Source of the DNA: Clostridiales bacterium
Lineage (GTDB): Bacteria > Bacillota > Sulfobacillia > Sulfobacillales > Sulfobacillaceae
Length of the DNA: 36,182 nt
Assembly: GCA_027365485.1 (NCBI GenBank)
Contig: DAHXNH010000381.1
Span: 1-36,182, forward strand
Direction: 5' to 3'
The position numbers were made by a program, and so were the translations under genes. Positions 24,994-34,755 of the stretch are shown here, piece after piece; within the stretch, counting starts at the first letter, position 1, and every line of letters begins with the position of its first letter. Under the pieces are notes generated by a model. It was given only the letters and a program-made list of their open reading frames with translations, did no database searches and was not told the DNA's origin.

Positions 24994-25037
24994 CGCTATC
25001 TCTCGGTGACACAGCATCCATCGTATAGATAGAAGCC

Positions 25038-25075
25038 AAGAAGGCGCCAGGCTGTCTGCTGGCGCCTTCTTCTTT
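25038..25075 (+). terminator. Terminator of the amtB and HisA-like unit
   Basis: AAGAAGGCGCCAG (25038-25050) pairs perfectly with CTGGCGCCTTCTT (25059-25071), followed by CTTT. It lies 45 nt after the plus-strand stop and may also serve the converging gene. Confidence 0.8.
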
Positions 25076-25095
25076 AGTGACATCGGCTGTACTTC

Positions 25096-25686
25096 TTACG
25101 ACAGTCCCATCAGCGGTTGAAAGCTTTCCGCCAAATGGCTCAGCGTAGCCAAGGAATTGGACCCTTCCAGTCGAACATAAATCGAACCCATTTGCAGATT
25201 GAGGCGATAGTAGCTCCCCCCTCCGCCGGGAACCCACCACCATGAACCCGCATCGCCGTTGGGCAATGTCACCGGAGTTACGCTGGTAGGTGCCTCGCGG
25301 ACCGACAAGGGATGATTCGACTCTTCTAACAAATACGGCCCGATAAGAATCGACAAGACGCCTTGAGAGACATAGCTCTCGACATAGCTGTCGAGTTGCA
25401 GTGCCTTGGTCGGCAACCATGGCTGCCAATGGAGGCCCTGGCTCAACTGATGCAACTGCAGAAGGTCGTTCGTCGAATATTGAATGGCGTATGGGGGACC
25501 CGAAACCACCGGAACTGGTGAATGTCTAATGGCCGATGTACCCCCTGTGGAGGTCACGATCCCTTTGGCCTCCACAGGGGGTAGAGGAATCACCCTGGGC
25601 AACATCCCCAATCCGGTTAATCCAATCGCCGAGACCGCCCCAATGACCACTCCGATCGCAATCACTCGCGTCAAACGCGCTTCCAT
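25096..25686 (-). CDS. Membrane-anchored extracytoplasmic protein, unknown function
   Basis: About 196 residues: a single N-terminal membrane segment (about 8-30, VIAIGVVIGAVSAIGLTGLG), a Pro/Thr-rich stretch and an exported domain (about 65-196). The final part (VREAPTSVTPVTLPNG, SWWWVPGGGGSYYRL, IYVRLEGSNSLATLSHLAES) resembles the DUF4367-type domain found in anti-sigma-factor and lipoprotein-sorting-like proteins, in which an aromatic Gly-rich strand precedes a final helix. That resemblance is tentative. The ATG at 25686 was preferred over a GTG at 25698, because AAGGAGGG is almost fused to the GTG. It follows the KimA-like gene by 42 nt on the same strand and may be its operon partner. 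Confidence 0.65.
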   Translation of the reverse strand: MEARLTRVIAIGVVIGAVSAIGLTGLGMLPRVIPLPPVEAKGIVTSTGGTSAIRHSPVPVVSGPPYAIQYSTNDLLQLHQLSQGLHWQPWLPTKALQLDSYVESYVSQGVLSILIGPYLLEESNHPLSVREAPTSVTPVTLPNGDAGSWWWVPGGGGSYYRLNLQMGSIYVRLEGSNSLATLSHLAESFQPLMGLS

Positions 25687-25728
25687 CGACCCCCTCACTC
25701 CCTCCTTAGATTATCGCGACCCGTTCAT

Positions 25729-27576
25729 TCAATCGGTCTTGATTTGTTCCGGATCCAGCTTAAACGGCACCACCGTCACCACCACTTGCCGGCGGAAGAG
25801 CAACACCGCCTGCAAGGTCATCGCCATATGATTGTGTAGGAGATTCTTCCAGAACCTGTCAACCACCATCTCGGGAATCACCACAACCACTTTGCCAGGA
25901 TGAAGAAGATTTCGAAAATGGTCAATGTAGCGTACCAAAGGTCGTATCACGGACCGATATTGCGACTGAATCACCACAAGTTTTATCCTGTGATCCAGGT
26001 CCCATTTGCTCCAACGTTCCTGGATTTGTGCCGCCTGCTCGGGCGAAATGGCCACATGCAACACCACTAGTTCGTCCGGGTTCATTGACAAAGCATACGA
26101 CAGGGACTCGCGAGTCATCTTGTTCACCGACGCAACCGGGACGATGACGACCAGTCGACTGGCCACCGGCTTGATTTCGAAATGCTGGATCTGAATCATC
26201 TCAGTGACGGCCTGGTAGTGTCTCCGGATTGCTCGAAGTCCCAACACGATGAGCGGAATCGCTATGACCACCATGTACGCACCGTGAGTAAACTTGGCAA
26301 TAATGGAGATCACCACCACCGTGGCGGTCAGAATTCCGCCGAAAATCCCCACCACCACGGTCGCTCCGCGCCCAGGCGCGTGCGGCTCGCTCAACCGCTT
26401 CTTGGCTAAACTAATCAGAGCAATGGTAAAACTCATATAGACACCGACCGCATATAGGGGAATCAACGAGTCCGTATTCGCATTAAACACAATCACCAAG
26501 ATCGCCGCGACCGTGCCCAAAACCACAATCCCATTTTGATAGACCAAGCGATCGCCGCGTGCCATGAACATCCGCGGCATCCATTGATCTCGGGCCATGA
26601 CGCTAGCCAATTGCGGAAACCCGGCAAAGCTGGTGTTAGCTGCGACTGCCAAAATCGACATGGTAATGAATGACAAAACATAAAAGAAAATTCCATGACC
26701 GAAAATGTCGTTGGCCAGCAGTTGCAGCACCGTCACCTTACTGGTGGCGGTCACATGGATGTGAAATCGATAGGCGATGATTGACGTGCCTAAAAACATG
26801 GACCCCAAAAACAGTCCGAGCAACATCAATGCGGTCCGGGCCCGGCGCACGCCAGGCTGCAAAAAGATCGGAACTCCGTTGGAGATGGCCTCGACCCCGG
26901 TCAGGGCCGAAGATCCGGAGCTAAACGCCCGCAACAAAAGCATCGGCGCCACGGCAGCCAAGCCGATGGGATCAATATCTTGGTGAAAAGGCTGAGCCGT
27001 GGGGTCATGCTTCAACAACCCCGCCACCACCATGGACAAGACCATGACGATGAAGATATACGTCGGCGGGGCAAACAGGCGAGCCGATTCACGCACTCCG
27101 CGAAGATTGACCACGGTCATGAACAGCACGACCACCACACATATAGGCACACTCCACGGCAGTAAAAAGGGAAACGCTGAAACCAAGGCCGCCACACCAG
27201 CGGTGACGCTGACGGCTACGGTCAAGGTGTAATCGACCATGAGCGCAGCGCCAGCCAAAAGACCTGCATTGGGGCCGATGGTATCTCGGCCGATGACGTA
27301 GGCTCCCCCTCCGCCGGGATACGCGGCGATGATTTGACGATAGCCGATCACCAAAAAGCTCAACAAGAGCACGATGATTGCGGAGATGGGAAGGGAATAC
27401 CATAATGCGGCGGTTCCGGCCATCATCAACACGATGATAATCTCTTGAGTTCCATATGCTACTGAGGATAGGGCATCGGGAGCCAGAATCGAAAGCCCCT
27501 CCCACACCCCCACCTGGCCGGACTCTACATCCCGCGTCTTTAGCGGTCGTCCCAGCACCATCTTTCGCCACTGCAT
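25729..27576 (-). CDS. KimA/YdaO-like APC-superfamily potassium transporter
   Basis: 615 residues with about twelve membrane helices (to about residue 445) followed by a cytosolic domain of about 160 residues. The N-terminal membrane part (WEGLSILAPDALSSVAYGTQEI, AAYPGGGGAYVIGRD, FSSGSSALTGVEAISNGVP) matches the KimA group of APC permeases, high-affinity potassium importers in Bacillus, rather than ordinary amino acid permeases. The C-terminal soluble part (RLVVIVPVASVNKMTRESL, VVVVIPEMVVDRFW, LLHNHMAMTLQAVLLFRRQVVV) is also typical of KimA. In Bacillus such genes are controlled by c-di-AMP; the upstream DNA here carries a palindrome at the -10 box instead. Assignment to a general APC amino acid permease remains possible. 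The ATG at 27576 has GAGAGGA 8 nt upstream. Confidence 0.85.
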   Translation of the reverse strand: MQWRKMVLGRPLKTRDVESGQVGVWEGLSILAPDALSSVAYGTQEIIIVLMMAGTAALWYSLPISAIIVLLLSFLVIGYRQIIAAYPGGGGAYVIGRDTIGPNAGLLAGAALMVDYTLTVAVSVTAGVAALVSAFPFLLPWSVPICVVVVLFMTVVNLRGVRESARLFAPPTYIFIVMVLSMVVAGLLKHDPTAQPFHQDIDPIGLAAVAPMLLLRAFSSGSSALTGVEAISNGVPIFLQPGVRRARTALMLLGLFLGSMFLGTSIIAYRFHIHVTATSKVTVLQLLANDIFGHGIFFYVLSFITMSILAVAANTSFAGFPQLASVMARDQWMPRMFMARGDRLVYQNGIVVLGTVAAILVIVFNANTDSLIPLYAVGVYMSFTIALISLAKKRLSEPHAPGRGATVVVGIFGGILTATVVVISIIAKFTHGAYMVVIAIPLIVLGLRAIRRHYQAVTEMIQIQHFEIKPVASRLVVIVPVASVNKMTRESLSYALSMNPDELVVLHVAISPEQAAQIQERWSKWDLDHRIKLVVIQSQYRSVIRPLVRYIDHFRNLLHPGKVVVVIPEMVVDRFWKNLLHNHMAMTLQAVLLFRRQVVVTVVPFKLDPEQIKTD

Positions 27577-27615
27577 TGAGTCAATCCTCTCACGACGTCT
27601 TAATATCTCACAGGG

Positions 27616-27637
27616 ATTATACCCGATTCGATCGGGT
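27616..27637 (-). promoter_or_regulatory. -10 box with abutting palindrome before the KimA-like gene
   Basis: Minus-strand TATAAT (27616-27621) directly adjoins ACCCGAT-TCG-ATCGGGT (27621-27637), a perfect 7-bp palindrome in the -10/-35 spacer. No -35 hexamer is visible at 17 bp. A transcription factor site is likely. The resulting 5' leader would be only about 30 nt. Confidence 0.6.
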
Positions 27638-27802
27638 CACGGGCTTAGCCTTCAAATTTCTTCCTCCCCTCCCTGCATTAGCCAAGCCCTGACATCGCCC
27701 CTCTGGGGAAAGGACACCGCTTGCTTTCCCACCACGGATGGTCCCCGTGGCCCCAGCAGTCAGACCGTTCCTAACCCAAGGTGGATGAGGTGGCAAACGT
27801 CA

Positions 27803-27843
27803 CCGTCTGGGCCTTAGTCTTTGCGCAACCAAGCCCCAGACGG
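27803..27843 (-). terminator. Hairpin downstream of guaB
   Basis: Minus-strand CCGTCTGGGGCTT pairs with AAGGCCCAGACGG (9 bp, one mismatch, 3 bp), beginning 5 nt after the guaB stop. No clear T-tract follows. Two smaller hairpins lie at 27706-27730 and 27732-27750. Confidence 0.55.
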
Positions 27844-27847
27844 CAGA

Positions 27848-29365
<1,518 letters not shown>

Positions 29366-30751
29366 TCATCCCGACTTGGCGGCCTTTAAGGCATCGCGCA
29401 GTGCGTAGGCTACTTGATAGACATTGCCTGCGCCCATAGTAATCACCGTATCCCCCACGCCCAAGCCGCTGAGAATCATCTCCGGCAAGCGCCGCATATC
29501 GGCGACGAAGTGAACGGGCCCCGGATGCACCTGCCGAATTTCCTCGGCAAGGCGTTCCCCGCTCACTCCGGCAATCGGTTCTTCTCCCGCTGGCGAATAA
29601 ATCTCTGTGAGATAGATTTCGTCCGCCAAAGTAAAAGCCTGCACAAAAGCCTCCCAAAGATTTTTCGTGCGAACGTAGCGCTGCGGCTGAAAAAGCGCAA
29701 CCACGCGCCCGCGCGTCACTTGCCGAGCAGCGCCCAGAGCCGCCATAATCTTCGCCGGATGATGCGCATAATCATCGACCACCAAGACCCGGCTATCTTC
29801 AAAGACCCGTTGAAATCGGCGGGCGGCGTTTTCAAACCGGGCCAAGACGGCCGCCGCATCTTTCCAGTCTACGCCGGCATGATGGCAAGCCGTCATCGCC
29901 GCCAATGCGTTTTGCACGTTATGCAATCCGGGCACGGGCAGCCACACGTTGGCCACTTGGGTGCCATTGGCCCACACCTCAAATCGGGTACCGCTGACCT
30001 CTATCGCGATATTTTTGGCCTGAACCCCTGCACTTGAGTCAAATCCGCAGGTCATCAGGGGAACGCTTTCTGCAGTTAGACTGGTGCTTAGGCTGGCAAG
30101 CGCTTTTGAGTCAGTCCCCAAGATGGCTAAGCCATCGTCAGGGACTCGACGCAAGAACTCCGAGAAGGCGTCTACGAGATGGTCAAAGCGTCCCTGATAA
30201 TGTTCTAAATGTTCCGGCTCTAGGTTGGTGGCCAACGACACCCAGGCCCGATAGCGCAAAAAACTCCCGTCGCTCTCGTCCGCTTCGGCCACTGCCAATG
30301 ACCCCCGCCCCAGCCGCACATTGCCCGAGAAGTATGGCACCTCCCCTCCCACCAACACGGTCGGGTCCAGACCGACTTCAACCAACACCTGTCCGATCAT
30401 GGTAGTCGTTGTCGTCTTGCCGGCCGTGCCGCCAACCAAAATCGTTCGGTAGGGTCGTAAAATATGCGCTAGGAGTTCCGAACGATGCCAAAGGGTTCGG
30501 TTCAATTGAAGAGCCTGGGTACGTTCGGCATTGTCTTGGGGGACATCGGTGGTGTAAACCACCACATCGGCATCGCCGATGTGGCTTCTATCATGTCCAT
30601 AATATACGGTAATCCCGGCACGCTGTAATCTTTCCGTTCGACTGGAGCGATTCATGTCGCTTCCGCTCACTTCAATCCCTTGTTGGTGCAATAAGATGGC
30701 GAGACCACTCATGCTGTATCCGCCAATCCCAATAAAATGCACATGCCGCAT
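29366..30751 (-). CDS. murC: UDP-N-acetylmuramate--L-alanine ligase MurC
   Basis: Cytosolic ATP-dependent ligase adding the first amino acid to the peptidoglycan precursor. The 461 residues have the three Mur domains: an N-terminal Rossmann part (HFIGIGGYSMSGLAILLHQQ), a central ATPase (LVGGTAGKTTTTTMIGQVLV, loop 107-115), and a C-terminal part starting near DYAHHPAKIMAALGA. EADESDGSF and NLEPEHLEHY are conserved MurC-specific blocks. The ATP loop is GTAGKT, where most MurC enzymes have GTHGKT, a mild substitution. ATG 30751 follows AGTGAGACT and has only a weak ribosome site (GAGGAG, about 10 nt). The gene lies between the gamma-carbonic anhydrase and guaB on the same strand. Confidence 0.96.
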   Translation of the reverse strand: MRHVHFIGIGGYSMSGLAILLHQQGIEVSGSDMNRSSRTERLQRAGITVYYGHDRSHIGDADVVVYTTDVPQDNAERTQALQLNRTLWHRSELLAHILRPYRTILVGGTAGKTTTTTMIGQVLVEVGLDPTVLVGGEVPYFSGNVRLGRGSLAVAEADESDGSFLRYRAWVSLATNLEPEHLEHYQGRFDHLVDAFSEFLRRVPDDGLAILGTDSKALASLSTSLTAESVPLMTCGFDSSAGVQAKNIAIEVSGTRFEVWANGTQVANVWLPVPGLHNVQNALAAMTACHHAGVDWKDAAAVLARFENAARRFQRVFEDSRVLVVDDYAHHPAKIMAALGAARQVTRGRVVALFQPQRYVRTKNLWEAFVQAFTLADEIYLTEIYSPAGEEPIAGVSGERLAEEIRQVHPGPVHFVADMRRLPEMILSGLGVGDTVITMGAGNVYQVAYALRDALKAAKSG

Positions 30752-30821
30752 AGTCTCACTCCTCGCTGCAGTTGGTAAAAGTTAGATTATGCGGTTGGGC
30801 CACAATTCATGCCTCGCTCAG

Positions 30822-31334
30822 CTAGTGAAAATGCCAGCCTTGGTTTAGCCACCGCGCGACATAGGAATCTGCCTGAGCCAACATCTGCTCAATTTCTTCC
30901 GGCCGAATCGAACGCACACGCCGTGCCGGACTTCCCATCACCACACTGCCCTGGGGAACTGTCATCCTCTCTGGAATTAACGATCCGGCAGCGATAATGA
31001 CTTGAGATTCGACCACCGCACCGTTCATGACGACAGCTCCCATTCCAACCAACACATCCGAGGCGATGCTGGCTCCGTGAATGATAGCACGGTGCCCAAT
31101 CGTGACCCTATCGCCGATAGTCACCGGGAATCCTGGATCGGCGTGGATGACGCACTGGTCCTGTATATTGGTGCGCTTGCCAATTTGTATTTGGTCACCG
31201 TCCGCCCGAATCACCGCGTTGAACCAAACCGATGACTCTTCTTGGATCTCCACTCTGCCTATGATGTAAGACCCCGGGGCCACGAAAACCGGCGCTTTCA
31301 GTACTGGATAATGCTCGCCAAAGGCCAAAATCAT
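30822..31334 (-). CDS. Gamma-class carbonic anhydrase family protein
   Basis: Trimeric left-handed beta-helix built of hexapeptide repeats, 170 residues. The three zinc-binding histidines of the Cam/CamH type are present at H64 (CVIHADPG), H81 and H86 (IGHRAIIHGASI), as are the RADGDQIQIG and GMGAVVMNGAVV turns. The ATG at 31334 is set by AAAAGGAGG 9 nt upstream and gives MILAFGEHYPVL; a longer frame to 31385 adds a Lys/Arg-rich stretch with no family likeness. Members hydrate CO2 or serve as acyl/other hexapeptide enzymes (YrdA, PaaY), so activity is not certain. It lies 63 nt downstream of tsaD. Confidence 0.88.
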   Translation of the reverse strand: MILAFGEHYPVLKAPVFVAPGSYIIGRVEIQEESSVWFNAVIRADGDQIQIGKRTNIQDQCVIHADPGFPVTIGDRVTIGHRAIIHGASIASDVLVGMGAVVMNGAVVESQVIIAAGSLIPERMTVPQGSVVMGSPARRVRSIRPEEIEQMLAQADSYVARWLNQGWHFH

Positions 31335-31397
31335 GGGTTTCTTCCTCCTTTTGCTTTCATCATCCGCCGACCAATCTTCAGGCACGAAATGTTGAGA

Positions 31398-32414
31398 TTA
31401 CGACTCGGTTAGGGCCAGATCCTCGCCCAGAGGAAAGGGGGTCCTTGGACCTTGGTCCAGCCCCATGAAATGGCCAAGCCGCCAGTGATAATAGCCTGCG
31501 CAAGCCACCATCGCTCCGTTATCCGTCGAATATTGGCGGAGCGGACAGTGGACGGCAATTTGATGACCTTCGGCGCGTTCCTCCAAAGCCGCTCGTAGTC
31601 TCTGATTAGCACTTACCCCACCTGCCAGGTACAAATGGCGCACATTTTCGCTCAACGCTGCCGCCACCGCCTGTCGCACCAGAGACTCCACCACTGCTGT
31701 CTCCAGTGCGTAAGCCAGTTCGGCCAGGCGTTCCGGATGTCTTTGGTGCAAATCCACAAGTGCCGTCTTCAGTCCACTAAAGCTAAGATCAAAATGACGC
31801 TCTGGATGTCTTAGGTGAGGAATGGGTAGTTTCAGATCGGTCGTGGACACCGTCCGCGCCAACCGTTCGACGGCTGGTCCTCCCGGGTATCCTAATCCCA
31901 AGGTTCGCGCCCCTTTGTCCAGCGCCTCACCGGCCGCATCATCCACCGTCTCGCCCAATAACTGAAGCCGTCCATGATCCGACCAGCGATAGATGGCACT
32001 ATGACCGCCAGAGACTAACAGCGCCACCGCCGGGAACTCAATCGGGGCCACCAATGCATTCGCATATAGATGCGCTTCCAAATGATTGACCCCGATCAAC
32101 GGACGCGAAACAGCCAGAGACAACGTCTTGGCCGCTGTGACTCCAACCAGCAAGGAGCCTAACAAGCCTGGGCCTCGAGTCACGGCTATGGCATCGATTT
32201 GGCTAAGCCCTATCCCCGATTCCTTCAGGACACTTTGAATCGCCGGTAAAATCGCCATGACATGCTCCCGACTAGCCAGTTCGGGCACAATTCCTCCAAA
32301 TTCTTCATGCAACATCGCCGACGATTGTACCCGGGCCGCTAACACTTCACGGCCGTCAGCCACAATCCCCACTCCGGTATCGTCACACGATGATTCAATC
32401 CCCAGCACCAGCAT
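31398..32414 (-). CDS. tsaD: tRNA N6-adenosine threonylcarbamoyltransferase TsaD
   Basis: Transfers the threonylcarbamoyl group to A37 of ANN-decoding tRNAs (t6A), with TsaB and TsaE. The 338 residues begin MLVLGIESSCDDTGVGIVAD and include the metal site H111/H115 (NHLEAHLYAN), VSGGHSAIYRW, DDAAGEALDKGARTLGLGYP, and LAGGVSANQRLR with CSTDNGAM-like YSTDNGAMVACAG. The ATG at 32414 was chosen since the protein family starts there and AGGAAAGGAC lies upstream; a start at 32450 would add 12 polar residues. It is separated from tsaE-tsaB by a convergent membrane-protein gene, a small break in the usual tsaE-tsaB-rimI-tsaD order. Confidence 0.97.
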   Translation of the reverse strand: MLVLGIESSCDDTGVGIVADGREVLAARVQSSAMLHEEFGGIVPELASREHVMAILPAIQSVLKESGIGLSQIDAIAVTRGPGLLGSLLVGVTAAKTLSLAVSRPLIGVNHLEAHLYANALVAPIEFPAVALLVSGGHSAIYRWSDHGRLQLLGETVDDAAGEALDKGARTLGLGYPGGPAVERLARTVSTTDLKLPIPHLRHPERHFDLSFSGLKTALVDLHQRHPERLAELAYALETAVVESLVRQAVAAALSENVRHLYLAGGVSANQRLRAALEERAEGHQIAVHCPLRQYSTDNGAMVACAGYYHWRLGHFMGLDQGPRTPFPLGEDLALTES

Positions 32415-32531
32415 GGGATCCTTGTCCTTTCCTGCCCGATTTTCCGGCACGGCCCCTGATCAACCAGATAACATCCGCATAAAGTCGAATCAGTCCGACC
32501 ACTCTAGGCCTGATTCAAGGAGGTGTTTTGA

Positions 32532-33008
32532 GTGGGCCTTATCTATGCGCTGGCGCTTTCTCTCGTGTTTGCAAGTCCGAGTGCGCTCAGTCTTTGGCCG
32601 GCCACCTATCCCGGCATCAGTGCTGCCCGATTGGTCGCGTTCCTAGCGGGCGTGCTCATATTAGTCGCTTACGGACGATATCTTCGCCGTCACCATCTGC
32701 CTCGGCTGTTACGGGGACTGCTAGTCGGTGCTGTCTCCGCGTTTCTGGGCACCTTGCTCTATCAGTACGTGATCCGACTTCCCATGGCTCAAAGCACCCT
32801 CATTCAAATCTTGCCCGGAGTTCCCGCGCGAGCGGCCCTCATCTTACTGCACCTCCACCAACGCACTGGCTCCCTTCTCTCCGCCCTAGTCTCGGCCGGT
32901 CTCAATGCAATCATCGGTGCCGTCGCGACCGGGTGGGCGGGACTGCCGCCCCGGTCCGGCGAAAGCACCGGCGACACGGCAAACAATACCCAGGCAAGCG
33001 AATCCTAG
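32532..33008 (+). CDS. Membrane protein of unknown function between rimI and tsaD
   Basis: 158 residues with about four hydrophobic segments (LIYALALSLVFA, ARLVAFLAGVLILVAY, LLRGLLVGAVSAFLGTLLYQ, LSALVSAGLNAIIGAVATGW) and a polar Ser/Gly/Thr-rich C-terminus. I recognise no family. GTG 32532 has AAGGAGGTG 6 nt upstream, which strongly supports translation. It starts 118 bp from, and runs opposite to, tsaD, and its stop lies 4 nt from the rimI stop. It interrupts the minus-strand t6A cluster. A regulatory or unrelated insertion is possible. Confidence 0.7.
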   Translation: MGLIYALALSLVFASPSALSLWPATYPGISAARLVAFLAGVLILVAYGRYLRRHHLPRLLRGLLVGAVSAFLGTLLYQYVIRLPMAQSTLIQILPGVPARAALILLHLHQRTGSLLSALVSAGLNAIIGAVATGWAGLPPRSGESTGDTANNTQASES

Positions 33009-33012
33009 CCGC

Positions 33013-33489
33013 TCACAAGGGGTCTTTCCACATGATGAAAGCATCTTCCCGGGTATCCGTGTAATATCCGCGACGCACCCCTAGTTGAACAAAGCCCAGC
33101 TTGTGGTATAAGTTTTGGGCGATGTCATTGCCTCGTCGAACCTCCAAAGTCATCCGCGCCGCCCCCAGCTGTTTGCCCCGGGTCATCAGGCCAACCATCA
33201 TCGTCTCACCCAAGTGGTGACCTCGGAAGTCAGGATGGACCGCAACGTTGGTCACATGAGCCTCGTCCAAAATGAGCCACATGCCGCCATACGCCACCAC
33301 TTTGCCGTGAAAATCCAAAACCAAATAGGTCGCAAACGTATTTTCGACCAATTCGCTTTGAAAGGCGCTTCGAGACCAGGCCGTAGGAAACGAACGAGAC
33401 TCAATTTCGACAATCCGGTCCAAATCCGTTAAGTACATGTCGCGGATACGGATTTCGTCCGCGTCGTCGATCGTACCCAACACAGCCAT
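33013..33489 (-). CDS. rimI: Ribosomal protein S18 alanine N-acetyltransferase RimI
   Basis: GNAT acetyltransferase of 158 residues that acetylates the N-terminal Ala of S18 in characterised relatives. Visible: IRIRDMYLTDLDRIVEIESR, AWSRSAFQSELVEN, motif A HVTNVAVHPDFRGHHLGETM (acetyl-CoA pyrophosphate loop RGHHLG), MTLEVRRGNDIAQNLYHKLG and GFVQLGVRRGYYTDTREDAF, the RimI-specific C-terminal block. ATG 33489 has AAGGAAGG upstream. It follows tsaB by 100 nt, the common tsaB-rimI pairing in Firmicutes, and overlaps nothing. Its stop is 4 nt from the stop of the convergent membrane-protein gene. Confidence 0.93.
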   Translation of the reverse strand: MAVLGTIDDADEIRIRDMYLTDLDRIVEIESRSFPTAWSRSAFQSELVENTFATYLVLDFHGKVVAYGGMWLILDEAHVTNVAVHPDFRGHHLGETMMVGLMTRGKQLGAARMTLEVRRGNDIAQNLYHKLGFVQLGVRRGYYTDTREDAFIMWKDPL

Positions 33490-33589
33490 AGGCCCTTCCT
33501 TTCCGCCCTGCTATCGGCATGGCTATTTTCCATATGTTCTAATGTATCATGTTGGTTGCTGGCCACGGAAAATTTTAAGAAGCTCCAGT

Positions 33590-34273
33590 CTAAACTGGCC
33601 GCGTGCGTATAGCCACGGACTTGAGATAGGCTGGGGCCACCTGGAGCGGATCGGTGCCCTCACCAAGCCCGTTCAGGCATGCCAACCGGGCTACGTTAGA
33701 CCCGAGCAAGGGTACATTGCTCAGCCCTTTGGCCAAGGGCCCGATGCGGACCAGCCAATCCTGATCCTCGGACAACGCCCCAATCACCCATAGCGACTCA
33801 GCACGGGGAAACGATGGAGGCAAAACACCGTCCACCGGAAAATCCTTGACGATCGCTTCCGGACCCGAGGCCCCGTTAAAATATAGACCTCCGAAGAAGG
33901 CATCACCCCGTCGCTCACTGGTCACCAAAACCCGTTCGTTCTCGGGTGCCGCACAGGCCCAAGCTGCCAGCGAGGACACCGCATGAATAGGAATCGACCA
34001 TGACCATGCCAGCACCTTGGCTGCCGTTACCGCAATCCGGACGCCAGTGAACGAGCCCGGCCCGATGCCCACGGCGAGCGCATCAGGCACCCCGAACTCT
34101 CTTTGGATTTGGTCGATCCACGATACCAGGTGCGTCCCAGCTGACCGCGGACTGAGCCAGTACCAATCGGCCAATACGTGCCCATCTCGCTGTTCATCCA
34201 CCAGCCCTACAGCCAGTCCTGCTCCTGAAGCGTCAAGTCCCAACACCATGCTCTCTGAGTCCCCCCCGCTCAT
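33590..34273 (-). CDS. tsaB: t6A biosynthesis protein TsaB
   Basis: Inactive ASKHA-fold partner that forms the t6A complex with TsaD and TsaE. About 227 residues, with VLGLDASGAGLAVGLVDE at the N-terminus, ALAVGIGPGSFTGVRIAVTA (the hallmark block) and KVLAWSWSIPIHAVSSLAAW. The C-terminal half is less conserved, as usual. The start was placed at ATG 34273, which overlaps the tsaE stop as ATGA, indicating translational coupling; an internal ATG at 34249 (MVLGLDASG) is an alternative with a G-rich site 12 nt upstream. The order thiL-tsaE-tsaB-rimI is a known Firmicute arrangement. Confidence 0.93.
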   Translation of the reverse strand: MSGGDSESMVLGLDASGAGLAVGLVDEQRDGHVLADWYWLSPRSAGTHLVSWIDQIQREFGVPDALAVGIGPGSFTGVRIAVTAAKVLAWSWSIPIHAVSSLAAWACAAPENERVLVTSERRGDAFFGGLYFNGASGPEAIVKDFPVDGVLPPSFPRAESLWVIGALSEDQDWLVRIGPLAKGLSNVPLLGSNVARLACLNGLGEGTDPLQVAPAYLKSVAIRTRPV

Positions 34274-34755
34274 TTCCCTGCTTGGGACTCCCGAATCCAA
34301 TGGGCCAAACGCTCTTCTGATCGCTGTCCCCATGCTTTTACGGTAAGCCGGCGGGCCCCGGCACCGACCATGGCGATACTCGCATCAAAACGGTCTGGAT
34401 ACAAAGCCGCCAAGGCATGACCCCACTCTGCTACCAACATCGTAGCGGCTTCGTCGGGTTTAGGCAAATCTAAACTGTTTAGATCGTCAGCCGGTCCCAA
34501 TCGATATAAGTCCACATGAACCAACCGCTGCGAACTCAACTCATAGGTGTGCACCAAGTCAAAAGTCGGAGACTTCACGCGTTCTTTGACTCCCAGGCAA
34601 GCGAATAACCTCTGGGTAATCGCAGTTTTTCCGCTGCCCAAGCTTCCATTGAGCAAGATTATCGCTGGCGGATACCAGCACTGAACCAAATCGCTCACCA
34701 CACGGTCAAGCGCCGATTCCTCCGTCCATTGCCATTCCCATTGCAAATGACTCAT
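34270..34755 (-). CDS. tsaE: t6A biosynthesis ATPase TsaE
   Basis: P-loop ATPase required to reset the TsaD-TsaB complex. 161 residues. Walker A is NGSLGSGKTAITQRL (37-44 core), followed by VKSPTFDLVHTYEL (the SPTF block), HVDLYRLG and VAEWGHAL, all family signatures. The ATG at 34755 overlaps the thiL stop as ATGA, so it is coupled to thiL. The frame extends upstream to 34869 inside thiL, but that part is Arg-rich shadow sequence and is excluded. The stop overlaps the tsaB start. Confidence 0.95.
   Translation of the reverse strand: MSHLQWEWQWTEESALDRVVSDLVQCWYPPAIILLNGSLGSGKTAITQRLFACLGVKERVKSPTFDLVHTYELSSQRLVHVDLYRLGPADDLNSLDLPKPDEAATMLVAEWGHALAALYPDRFDASIAMVGAGARRLTVKAWGQRSEERLAHWIRESQAGK

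Noticed and set aside
27622-27847. c-di-AMP (ydaO-type) riboswitch upstream of the KimA-like gene
   Set aside because: The conserved core blocks of that RNA were not found, and a -10 box lies close to the gene, leaving a leader of about 30 nt. The hairpins here are better explained as lying downstream of guaB.
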